Assembly (NCBI GenBank): GCA_031268675.1
Contig: JAIRWY010000021.1
Coordinates: forward strand, 1-35,415
DNA length: 35,415 bases
DNA from: Candidatus Ancillula glyptotermitis
GTDB taxonomy: Bacteria > Actinomycetota > Actinomycetes > Actinomycetales > Bifidobacteriaceae
Direction of reading: 5' to 3'
Under the pieces are notes generated by a model. That model was not told the DNA's origin. It searched no databases and worked only from the letters and a program-made list of their open reading frames with translations. Of the stretch, positions 7,870 to 14,726 are shown piece by piece (positions within the stretch are counted from its first letter, which is position 1; each line of letters opens with the position of its first letter). The position numbers were made by a program, and so were the translations under genes.

Positions 7870-8504
7870 ATTTTTGCGAGCGCTGCTTTAAGGGCAACTG
7901 GTAGATTCAAGCTTGTGATTTCACCAAGTTCTTTTACAACTTTGTCTGCTGCATCAGTTGCAACTTGTGGCTTAAATCCTAGTGAAATAATCGCATCTAC
8001 AAGCATTGTATAACTCTTGGTGTTGTCAACTTGATCTTTTTCACGCGCCTGATCAGATGACTGCACAAGTTTTCCTTTCAGATCTAGTATTATCTTAGAT
8101 GCACCTTTATTTCCTAGACCTGGAGTGGTTGCCAATCTCTTTATATCATCAGTTTCAATTGCTGTCTGTATTCCACTAATACCTAAATTTGCAAGCATAG
8201 CTAGCGCTATTTTAGGACCAATTCCTGAAACTGTAATCAACTGCTCAAAAAGAACGCGATCCTCATCACTAAAAAATGCATATAATGTTTCAGAATCTTC
8301 TCGAACAACATGTGAAATCCAAACTTCTAATTCATCTCCAACTCTTGCATTCGTGAAAGACTTTTTGTTGTCGTTAGTTGCAGCTCCTTTTGGCGCATAT
8401 AGAACATATCCGATATTATTAACTTCTAAAATAATACGTACAACATCAAGTCCAGTACTTAGTAGAGTTAATGATATTACTTTTCCGCGTAAAAATCCGA
8501 TCAT
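7866..8504 (-). CDS. ruvA: Holliday junction branch-migration protein RuvA
   Basis: DNA-binding subunit of RuvAB, which recognises four-way junctions and loads the RuvB motor during recombination and repair. The N-terminal OB-fold (MIGFLRGKV) is followed by the two helix-hairpin-helix motifs (VSGIGPKIALAML and TTPGLGNKGASKIILDLKGKL). The C-terminal RuvB-binding domain contains MLVDAIISLGFKP. The 212-residue length is typical. Its ATG overlaps the stop of the upstream transporter gene as ATGA. Neither ruvB nor ruvC is adjacent, unlike the common ruvCAB order. The stop codon overlaps the convergent ispE stop. Confidence 0.93.
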   Translation of the reverse strand: MIGFLRGKVISLTLLSTGLDVVRIILEVNNIGYVLYAPKGAATNDNKKSFTNARVGDELEVWISHVVREDSETLYAFFSDEDRVLFEQLITVSGIGPKIALAMLANLGISGIQTAIETDDIKRLATTPGLGNKGASKIILDLKGKLVQSSDQAREKDQVDNTKSYTMLVDAIISLGFKPQVATDAADKVVKELGEITSLNLPVALKAALAKI

Positions 8505-9181
8505 TTATATTCATCATCCTTTAAATATGCAACAATTCTATAGGTAATTGGCAGTAGTATAATTTCCAAAAGACATTTGAAGATATAACCAATTAGTGTA
8601 TAATTTAAAAACTGTGGAAGTGTTATCACGCCCAAAAATGCGATTGTGCAAAATGTTAGTGTATCTGCAGCTTCGCCGACAAGTGTTGAGCCAATTAGCC
8701 GTATCCACAACTTAGAATTTTTAGTTCTTGATTTAATTTTCACTAGTACGAACGAATTGAGTAATTCACCTACTAGATAACCACTTAGACTTGCTAAAAC
8801 TATGCGAGGAACAAACCCTAGAATTGTCAAAAATGCATCATCATTGCCCCAACCAGATGCACTTGGAAGTAGTCTTACTATGAAAATCGCGAATACTGCA
8901 ACCACTTCTATAAAAAATCCAGTTAGAATAACTTTTCGCGCAGATTTGAAACCATAGATCTCGCTAATTACATCACCTAGTATATACGTTAGTGGAAAAA
9001 GAATGGCACCACCATCAAGAATCAGCGGCCAGAGTTGTAAATTGCCCAAGTTAACCGTAGCTCCTAAATCACCAATTTGTATAGGTTTAACAGCAAGAAT
9101 ATTGGACAACAACAAAAGTGAGCAGAAAAATACTGCAATAGTTGGATATAACTTTTTTGCACGCGCACTGATATTACTCAT
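8501..9181 (-). CDS. Queuosine-precursor transporter, YhhQ/VUT family
   Basis: Multi-pass membrane protein of the YhhQ (DUF165, VUT) family, which imports 7-cyano-7-deazaguanine-type queuosine precursors in E. coli. Family blocks seen are LLLSNILAVKPI, LTYILGDVISEIYGFKSARKVI, and GSTLVGEAADTLTFC. About six membrane helices are visible. I chose ATG 9181 (MSNISARAKK) because AGGAAG lies nine bases upstream; ATG 9187 is also possible. The start is six bases inside the end of the methyltransferase gene, and the end overlaps ruvA. A salvage transporter suits an organism that takes queuosine precursors from its surroundings, though no tgt or que gene is in view. Confidence 0.88.
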   Translation of the reverse strand: MSNISARAKKLYPTIAVFFCSLLLLSNILAVKPIQIGDLGATVNLGNLQLWPLILDGGAILFPLTYILGDVISEIYGFKSARKVILTGFFIEVVAVFAIFIVRLLPSASGWGNDDAFLTILGFVPRIVLASLSGYLVGELLNSFVLVKIKSRTKNSKLWIRLIGSTLVGEAADTLTFCTIAFLGVITLPQFLNYTLIGYIFKCLLEIILLPITYRIVAYLKDDEYK

Positions 9182-9752
9182 GGCCATGCTCTTCCTCTGA
9201 TTTCCCGAACTGGTATTCTTTTGACCACTGATACATAGCAACTGCTGCTGCAGCTCCAGCATTTATAGACCTTGTTGAGCCATATTGTGTGATGTGCAGA
9301 ATTAGTCCAGATGATTTTTTCGCCAAGTTTTGTGCTTCACTTGAGATTCCGTTGCTTTCTGAACCAAATAGCATAACGCACTCTTCTGGTATTCTGGCAA
9401 CTTCAAGAGGTGTGGAAATACCTGGTAAACAGTCAATTCCAACAACTTGTAAATGATTCTCGTCTACGAACTCGCAGAATGCGTTTAGCGCCTCAAAATG
9501 ATTGATATTCTGATAAACATCAGTCATCATAGCACCTCGTTTATTCCATCGTTTTGAGCCAATAATACTGACACTTGCAACATTGAACGCATTTGCTGTG
9601 CGGACAATTGATCCGATGTTGAAGTCATGATTCCAGTTCTCAATTGCAATATGTAGTTTTGAGCGGGATTGATCCAACTTTTCCCGTATACTCACTACAC
9701 TCATCCCCTTGAAGTTATCTGCGAGATTGCGAATATCATCAGCTGGATCCAT
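9174..9752 (-). CDS. SpoU/TrmH-family RNA 2'-O-methyltransferase
   Basis: Knotted SPOUT-class methyltransferase that uses S-adenosylmethionine to methylate a ribose 2'-hydroxyl in tRNA or rRNA. All three family motifs are present: motif 1 NIGSIVRTANAF, motif 2 VMLFGSESNGIS, motif 3 HITQYGSTRSINAGAAAAVAMYQW. I chose ATG 9752 (MDPADDIRNL, 192 residues). A GTG at 9794 would add 14 residues inside the end of pepC, and no strong ribosome-binding site settles the choice. The exact RNA target cannot be assigned from sequence. The gene sits in the overlapping pepC-methyltransferase-transporter-ruvA operon. Confidence 0.87.
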   Translation of the reverse strand: MDPADDIRNLADNFKGMSVVSIREKLDQSRSKLHIAIENWNHDFNIGSIVRTANAFNVASVSIIGSKRWNKRGAMMTDVYQNINHFEALNAFCEFVDENHLQVVGIDCLPGISTPLEVARIPEECVMLFGSESNGISSEAQNLAKKSSGLILHITQYGSTRSINAGAAAAVAMYQWSKEYQFGKSEEEHGHE

Positions 9753-9766
9753 AATCAATTCTGCTT

Positions 9767-11245
9767 TTATGCTAGAGCCCCCATTGGATCCCACGCAGGT
9801 AGCATAATGTTAGGTTTCCTACCATTTGCTTCATATTCTCGCAACTTATTCTTTAATTCATCTGGCAGTAAATCCTTATGAATTGCAACTTCAAACATAT
9901 ACTCGTTGAACCAGTTGTCATGCATAGTGTAAAAACCTTTATCTCCACTCTCAGATCCCCATGAATTTTCAACTCGGAAACGACGAGGTTTGAAGTTTTT
10001 GTCCAAATCAACACCAGTAAATAACATTGCATGCGTCATTGCAGAATCTCCATAGCGAACACGATTTTCCTTACTGGTGGTCAGATCTATTGCAAATGTA
10101 CCCTCAAAATCGTACAAATCTGATGCCCAAGTTCCATCCGCGCGGTTCATATAAGGTGCACAATCACAACCGAGCCAAACAGGTTCAGGTCCACGAGAAT
10201 GTCCTTTTCCTGTTTTATGTTCACCAGTTAGCGATTCAATTGTTAACTGCTTCATGAGTTCAATTGGCGCATTTAGGTATAACACATCATCTCCACCAAC
10301 AACATTACCTAAGTGGGAGATTCCAATAGACAGACCTTTCTTATGCTCTGCGCGTGGATCATCAACTAGACATACATAGTCCTTCAATGGTAGCGAGCAG
10401 TACTTTTTGAAGAACTTCTGAGGTGTAATGCAATCTTCATACTTGTATTCGCCATCATCTGTTCTGTATGAGTAACTAAAACGATCTGGCGGAGTTCCTA
10501 GATTAGTTGCTAAAATGGACCAGATATCGCGCAAAATGTTAATTTTCTCATCTTCAAGTTGTTGTTGACCAGCTGGTTCGTAAATCAAATTCTCAAGATC
10601 TGCTGCTGCCTTACGGAGTCTAGTCTTTAAAATCTTGTTCATAAGAGCCGTAGATGAAGATGAAACGGTTTCAGGCATAACTTCTTTTGGTACAACTCCA
10701 TACTTCGTGTATAAATTAACAGCCATATTCCACTGACCGCCATCATCCACAACTGTATCTAATATAAACGCCAAAGCTCTATCAAGCAACGTCTGTGAAC
10801 TCTGCTGTACTTGACTATAATCTGCATTCGTAATTACTTTTTGCGTGATTATATCAATAACGTCATTGATGAAGTAATTTGCTCGTTCAAATTTATCCCA
10901 GAACATGGCATAGTTTTGACTAAGTTCAAAGCTTGTACCTCCGTTGTTCTTCTTGCTCTTATCACTCAAGCCCAGATTTGAACGCATATTGAAACGAATT
11001 AGATTTAGAGAACTAAATAGCCAGCAACGTCCACTTCTTTTTTGGTTTGTGGCATCCCAGTCATCAAGTCGTGTGCTTATGGCACTTCTCGAAGTTGTCA
11101 GTTCTTTCTTGCGCTCAAAGTTTTCAGATATTTGCTCCACTGAACACTTTACAGCAGCGTTCTGCATGCGAACCCGAAAACTGTCGCTCATAAACTCTGC
11201 TCGAAATTGCTCAGTGGTCTTAGCCTCTATTGCGTTAAATTCCAT
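9767..11245 (-). CDS. pepC: Aminopeptidase C (bleomycin-hydrolase family)
   Basis: Cytosolic papain-fold cysteine aminopeptidase of peptidase family C1B. It trims N-terminal residues from peptides and forms a hexameric barrel in characterised homologues. The catalytic triad can be placed: Cys74 in RSGRCWLF, His405 in AMTHAMLFTGVD and Asn427 in VENSWG. The 492-residue length is close to the family norm. I chose ATG 11245 (MEFNAIEAKT), preceded by GGAAGG with seven bases between. An in-frame ATG at 11278 overlaps the promoter and is rejected. The gene heads a four-gene minus-strand operon. PepC is typical of lactobacilli and bifidobacteria and suggests use of peptides. Confidence 0.93.
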   Translation of the reverse strand: MEFNAIEAKTTEQFRAEFMSDSFRVRMQNAAVKCSVEQISENFERKKELTTSRSAISTRLDDWDATNQKRSGRCWLFSSLNLIRFNMRSNLGLSDKSKKNNGGTSFELSQNYAMFWDKFERANYFINDVIDIITQKVITNADYSQVQQSSQTLLDRALAFILDTVVDDGGQWNMAVNLYTKYGVVPKEVMPETVSSSSTALMNKILKTRLRKAAADLENLIYEPAGQQQLEDEKINILRDIWSILATNLGTPPDRFSYSYRTDDGEYKYEDCITPQKFFKKYCSLPLKDYVCLVDDPRAEHKKGLSIGISHLGNVVGGDDVLYLNAPIELMKQLTIESLTGEHKTGKGHSRGPEPVWLGCDCAPYMNRADGTWASDLYDFEGTFAIDLTTSKENRVRYGDSAMTHAMLFTGVDLDKNFKPRRFRVENSWGSESGDKGFYTMHDNWFNEYMFEVAIHKDLLPDELKNKLREYEANGRKPNIMLPAWDPMGALA

Positions 11246-11266
11246 ATATGTACCTTCCACACATAA

Positions 11267-11278
11267 ATTATACCACAT
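11267..11278 (-). promoter_or_regulatory. Promoter -10 region of the pepC operon
   Basis: TATAAT on the minus strand at 11272-11267, preceded directly by ATGTGG. This is the same extended -10 context as in the conserved-spacer promoters, and an AAAATG lies about ten bases further upstream. It leaves a short leader of roughly 15 bases containing GGAAGG before ATG 11245. Confidence 0.65.
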
Positions 11279-11433
11279 TTAGGTAGTCATTTTGTATATT
11301 TCCGTGCATTATTAACTATTTTCTTTGTTGCCAATAATTGTACATGGTAAATTCAAATGGTTGTAGTGGATTTTGAATTGGTATATTAACGGCGTTGTTA
11401 TTGGTGCTTAACGAATTTGTAACATTGAAATTG

Positions 11434-11442
11434 TGATATAAT
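11434..11442 (+). promoter_or_regulatory. Extended -10 promoter of the serine ammonia-lyase gene
   Basis: TGATATAAT (TG plus TATAAT) at 11434-11442. No good -35 box lies at the standard distance; TTGTAA at 11417-11422 has a spacer of only 14. The ATG follows six bases after the -10 box, so a leaderless transcript is predicted. Confidence 0.65.
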
Positions 11443-11448
11443 CAGCAT

Positions 11449-12876
11449 ATGAGTTCAGTATATACAACATTTAGTGACATTTTTCGGATAGGGATTGGTC
11501 CATCATCTTCGCATACTGTTGGTCCTATGCGCGCTGCACTGGCATTTGTACAAGAATTGGATGCGAAGAAACTGCTTGAAAATGTAGTTTCTGTTCAGTG
11601 TCAATTACAGGGGTCTTTAGCGGCAACTGGTATTGGTCATCACACTCCAAATGCTATAGTTGCAGGATTACAAGGCTTAAAAGTGCATGAATATGATAAG
11701 TCAACTGTGTGTATTACTTGGAAAGATGTTGAAACTAGTGCTACTGGGCGTGTTGAGCTTTCTCTAAATGGTTCACATAATATAACGTTTTCAGTACAGG
11801 ACATTTTATTTGAGCCATATATTGTGAACTCAAATCATACCAACTGCATGGTTTTATCTGCAAAATTTACTGATGGTAATTCATTTGAGCGCACATTTTT
11901 AAGTCCAGGCGGTGGTAGTGTTTTACAACTTGACAATAATACACAAGAAAAGTTTCCTATATTTGGAGAGATAAGTAGCACAAATGATTATGTTCAAGAT
12001 ATTTCTGACTATAATACGGCTCAGGAACTTCTAGAACTTTGTAAGAATAGCAATTTGACAATATCAGAAGCAATTCGTAGACAGGAAAAAGCTCATTGTA
12101 GAGGAAATTTCACTGATAATGCGTTGAATCAACTACTTGATCACACTTGGCAGACTATGAACCAGTCTATTGAATCTGGGTTGACTGCAAATAGTAAAGG
12201 TTCACTAATGCCTGGTGACTTAGGAGTTTTGAGACGTGCACCTAAAATGTATTCAACAGTAAAAAAAATGAAGATTAGCGGTAGTAGTGCTAGAATTGAG
12301 ATGTTGTCATGTTATGCTTTGGCTGTGAATGAACAGAATGCGGAAGGTGGGCGAATTGTTACTGCTCCTACTGCTGGTTCTGCGGGTGTTATTCCTGCGG
12401 TAATTCGTTATTTACTAGAAGAAGGTGTTGATGACAAAAGCAAGGCAATTCAGGAGTTCTTACTTACAGCTTCTGCAATTGGGTTCATAATAAAACAGAA
12501 CGGTTCAATTTCTGGTGCAGAGTGCGGTTGTCAAGCGGAAATAGGGTCTGCATGTGCTATGGCCGCTGCTGGACTTGTTGCTATGCGTGGTGGAACGCCA
12601 GAGCAGATTGAAAATGCTGCTGAAATTGCGCTTGAACATCACTTTGGACTTACATGTGATCCTGTTGGTGGACTTGTATTGATCCCGTGCATTGAAAGGA
12701 ATGCAATTGCTGCTAACACTGCTGTTACCGCTGGATCGCTGGCGCTAGCAGGAGATGGTAGTCATAAAGTTACTCTTGATATGGCAATTGAGACGATGCG
12801 ACAAACAGGAATAGATATGAATGATGCATATAAGGAGACTTCAAGAGCTGGTTTAGCAACTATAGTTGAGTGTTAA
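11449..12876 (+). CDS. sdaA: L-serine ammonia-lyase, single-chain Fe-S type
   Basis: Iron-sulfur L-serine dehydratase that deaminates serine to pyruvate and ammonia. The N-terminal beta domain begins with RIGIGPSSSHTVGPMRAA and the C-terminal catalytic domain has EGGRIVTAPTAGSAGVIPAV. The cysteines fit the characterised Legionella enzyme. Cys361, Cys403 and Cys414 have the same spacing as its three [4Fe-4S] ligands. The last residue, Cys475, matches the C-terminal tail cysteine that occupies that enzyme's active site. Both domains are in one 475-residue chain, as in Gram-negatives and Actinobacteria, not split as in Bacillus. The ATG lies six bases after the -10 box without a ribosome-binding site. 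The cluster would depend on the suf operon upstream. Confidence 0.94.
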   Translation: MSSVYTTFSDIFRIGIGPSSSHTVGPMRAALAFVQELDAKKLLENVVSVQCQLQGSLAATGIGHHTPNAIVAGLQGLKVHEYDKSTVCITWKDVETSATGRVELSLNGSHNITFSVQDILFEPYIVNSNHTNCMVLSAKFTDGNSFERTFLSPGGGSVLQLDNNTQEKFPIFGEISSTNDYVQDISDYNTAQELLELCKNSNLTISEAIRRQEKAHCRGNFTDNALNQLLDHTWQTMNQSIESGLTANSKGSLMPGDLGVLRRAPKMYSTVKKMKISGSSARIEMLSCYALAVNEQNAEGGRIVTAPTAGSAGVIPAVIRYLLEEGVDDKSKAIQEFLLTASAIGFIIKQNGSISGAECGCQAEIGSACAMAAAGLVAMRGGTPEQIENAAEIALEHHFGLTCDPVGGLVLIPCIERNAIAANTAVTAGSLALAGDGSHKVTLDMAIETMRQTGIDMNDAYKETSRAGLATIVEC

Positions 12877-13021
12877 GATATTGTAGCTAAAACTCCATGT
12901 TTTGTTGATTTATCCAGTTGTTGCTACGATTACTACGTGTTCAATTGCAATTGGTATGCCGCATAATGGTCACAAATTTTTGAACTGGTGATAAAAAAAG
13001 CGTTTAATAAATACTGCTTGT

Positions 13022-13050
13022 TCTAAAATGTCATAGGTATAGTGTATAGT
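13022..13050 (+). promoter_or_regulatory. Promoter of the exonuclease-like gene (divergent copy E of the conserved-spacer family)
   Basis: AAAATGTCATAGG (13025-13037) is followed by a TATAGT -10 box at 13045-13050. The word AAAATGTCATAGG is identical to the other family members, but the remaining spacer and the -10 box have drifted. Unlike the other copies, this one leaves about 48 bases before the start codon, which include a ribosome-binding site. Confidence 0.55.
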
Positions 13051-13098
13051 TATTTATATAGATAAATAGCCGATTACTAGTTGAAAAGGATGTGACTG

Positions 13099-13593
13099 AT
13101 GATAGAAGAGATACGTGAAGGTAGATATATGAGTATAGATATTAAAACGACAGGGTTAGAAATTGCGAACGATAGGATTACTGAAATCTGCATAGTTATA
13201 AGGCGAAAACAAAAGTATGAAATTGAAGATGAACATAAAAGTTGGCATATAAAGTCTAGTATAAGCACAAAGCAGTGTTTTCTTGAGTTTAGCAATTACA
13301 TTCAGGGTCAAATGAGCGGTGGTATTAAACTAATTCTTTTTGATGCTCCACTTGTTTTGGGGTTTCTAAATGCTGAACTAATCTTGTATAATCTACCGTG
13401 TATTCAGGATGGAGATGTTGCTGTAGTTGATTTGCGAATGTTGGATGCAAAGCTAGACAAGCATAGAGTGGCATTGACAGTGGAAGAACTTGCACAAAAG
13501 CACTGCGTAGAGTATTTTGATCTAGGACGATTTGATACAACCAGTGCAGTTATAATATTAGACATTTTTGATCAAATACAACAACTATTTTAA
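13099..13593 (+). CDS. DnaQ-fold (DEDD exonuclease-like) protein with an altered active site
   Basis: A 164-residue protein resembling the 3'-5' exonuclease domain of DNA polymerase III epsilon or RNase T. The N-terminal block MSIDIKTTGLEIANDRITEICIV matches motif I (normally DxETTGL), but the second acidic residue is Lys16, so the metal-binding Glu is lost. LILFDAPLVLGFL corresponds to motif II, with its Asp kept. LGRFDTTSAVIIL appears to be motif III without the usual His. The protein is therefore probably a binding or structural remnant rather than an active nuclease. ATG 13099 has AAGGA eight bases upstream. It lies alone between sdaA and a convergent sigma-factor gene. Confidence 0.65.
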   Translation: MIEEIREGRYMSIDIKTTGLEIANDRITEICIVIRRKQKYEIEDEHKSWHIKSSISTKQCFLEFSNYIQGQMSGGIKLILFDAPLVLGFLNAELILYNLPCIQDGDVAVVDLRMLDAKLDKHRVALTVEELAQKHCVEYFDLGRFDTTSAVIILDIFDQIQQLF

Positions 13594-13830
13594 GTTCTAT
13601 GCGGATAGTAAGAAGTAAAAAATATTAAATGCTTATCAAAGATTTGGAGATATTTACAGGCGAACATAATACAACATGTGCATATCTTCAGGTATTCTGA
13701 TAAACTTATCCATTAGTTAATATGTGGATTAGGTTGTATTGACAAGATATGCAGTTTATTTTAGCCAAGATGAAGAATAGTTTAACTGCTTTAGTATAAC
13801 AATCTAATGTTGGTGCTGTAGAATGTGTTC

Positions 13831-14005
13831 TGTAAGTTAGTTATTGACTTACATCTCCATAATGAAAGGCTATTCCACTGTCATCGGCGGAATACGATGT
13901 CCGAGGTTGAGGTGATATTTTGTTGTGTAAGTAATCCTACACGTCACAAGAATCGCACATGTGAGTCACCATAATGTCACTCAACCGAGGACATCTATTT
14001 TTATT
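13831..14005 (+). ncRNA. Predicted structured RNA with terminator-like 3' end
   Basis: Three successive stems are visible. TGTAAGT/ACTTACA lies at 13831-13837 and 13847-13853, and TATTCC/GGAATA at 13871-13876 and 13889-13894. A long closing stem has GATGTCC (13896-13902) with GGACATC (13989-13995), then GGTTGAG (13905-13911) with CTCAACC (13980-13986). The two halves of that stem are separated by GA opposite GA, a symmetric tandem G-A motif that exists only on the plus strand. Inside, GTGTA/TACAC forms a further hairpin. A TATTTTTATT run follows the last stem directly. No known RNA family is matched; SRP, RNase P, tmRNA and 6S hallmarks are absent. It could also be a bidirectional terminator between convergent genes. 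No convincing promoter was found. Confidence 0.5.
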
Positions 14006-14518
14006 CTAGTTTCTGGTTTGTTTGCGAATTTGAGCTTTTGCACGGTTGAGTCTTGACATAACGGTTCCTATTGGGATATTCAGTTCTTTTGCTATTTCTT
14101 TGTACTTCATGCTTTTTGCGTAGTAGTAGTAAATTATTTCTTGTTGTTTTTTGGTCAGTAGATTATATAGTTCATTGAAATCAACATTTTCATCTATTTC
14201 TACTTCATCATTTTCCAAATCTTGCAATGTATCAGGTGTGTGTAAATCAATATCATCAACATTTGATCCATATACAAGTTTTGGTAGTTGTTTTTTTGAG
14301 CGAGTATAGTTTAAGAATACTCTATAAGCTATTTTGAAAATCCAAGCTTTGAAATTCGTGCCAGGAGTGAATTGATCAAACTTTTTATATGCTCGCATAA
14401 TTGTACTTTGAAAAATAATGTCGCAGTCAAAATCATTAGTTGCGTATTTGCGCAGAAAATTATATAGATTACCTGCAATCGGTTCTAATAATTCGTCAAA
14501 ATACTCTCTAGGTTTCAT
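14006..14518 (-). CDS. ECF RNA polymerase sigma factor, SigH/SigR-like
   Basis: A 170-residue group 4 sigma factor. Region 2 spans roughly residues 20-90, with FDCDIIFQSTIMRAYKKF and the promoter-melting segment FTPGTNFKAWIFKIAYRVFLNY. Region 4 is at the C-terminus: LTKKQQEIIYYYYAKSMKYKEIAKELNIPIGTVMSRLNRAK. GTNFKAW and PIGTVMSRL are characteristic of the actinobacterial SigH/SigR (ECF12) group that answers thiol-oxidative stress. I chose ATG 14518 (MKPREYFDEL), nine bases after TATAAT at 14533-14528. An upstream in-frame ATG at 14566 lies before the promoter. The usual RsrA/RshA-type anti-sigma gene does not follow; the downstream 400 bases hold a probable RNA instead. Confidence 0.88.
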   Translation of the reverse strand: MKPREYFDELLEPIAGNLYNFLRKYATNDFDCDIIFQSTIMRAYKKFDQFTPGTNFKAWIFKIAYRVFLNYTRSKKQLPKLVYGSNVDDIDLHTPDTLQDLENDEVEIDENVDFNELYNLLTKKQQEIIYYYYAKSMKYKEIAKELNIPIGTVMSRLNRAKAQIRKQTRN

Positions 14519-14726
14519 ACAATAAGTATTATAACACAGTATCCAACTTTTGACTAAATCAGTCATCGGTATCTGGAGTAGGATATCAAAATGTTGAATT
14601 ACTAGGCGGAGAGAGGCACGAGTGGATGAGAGAAGTACAGGTAAAAAGATCTAATCGAAGATGTGGCTATTAAGCATAAAACTACTAGGATTGCTCAATT
14701 TTGAAGATTGCCAGCGAACAGAATTT
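14519..14726. other. Intergenic spacer at the 3' end of the defence operon
   Basis: These 208 bases separate the sigma-factor start from the hsdR stop. Apart from the sigma-factor -10 box (14528-14533, minus strand) I see no gene, repeat or clear terminator here. Confidence 0.4.

Noticed and set aside
13706-13731. Two DnaA-box-like words (TTATCCATT and, on the other strand, TAATCCACA)
   Set aside because: Neither matches the full consensus, only two are present, and there is no dnaA, dnaN or AT-rich unwinding element nearby, so an origin is not supported.
13896-13995. SRP (4.5S) RNA as identity of the structured RNA
   Set aside because: The GGAA-type tetraloop and conserved symmetric loop of SRP RNA are absent.
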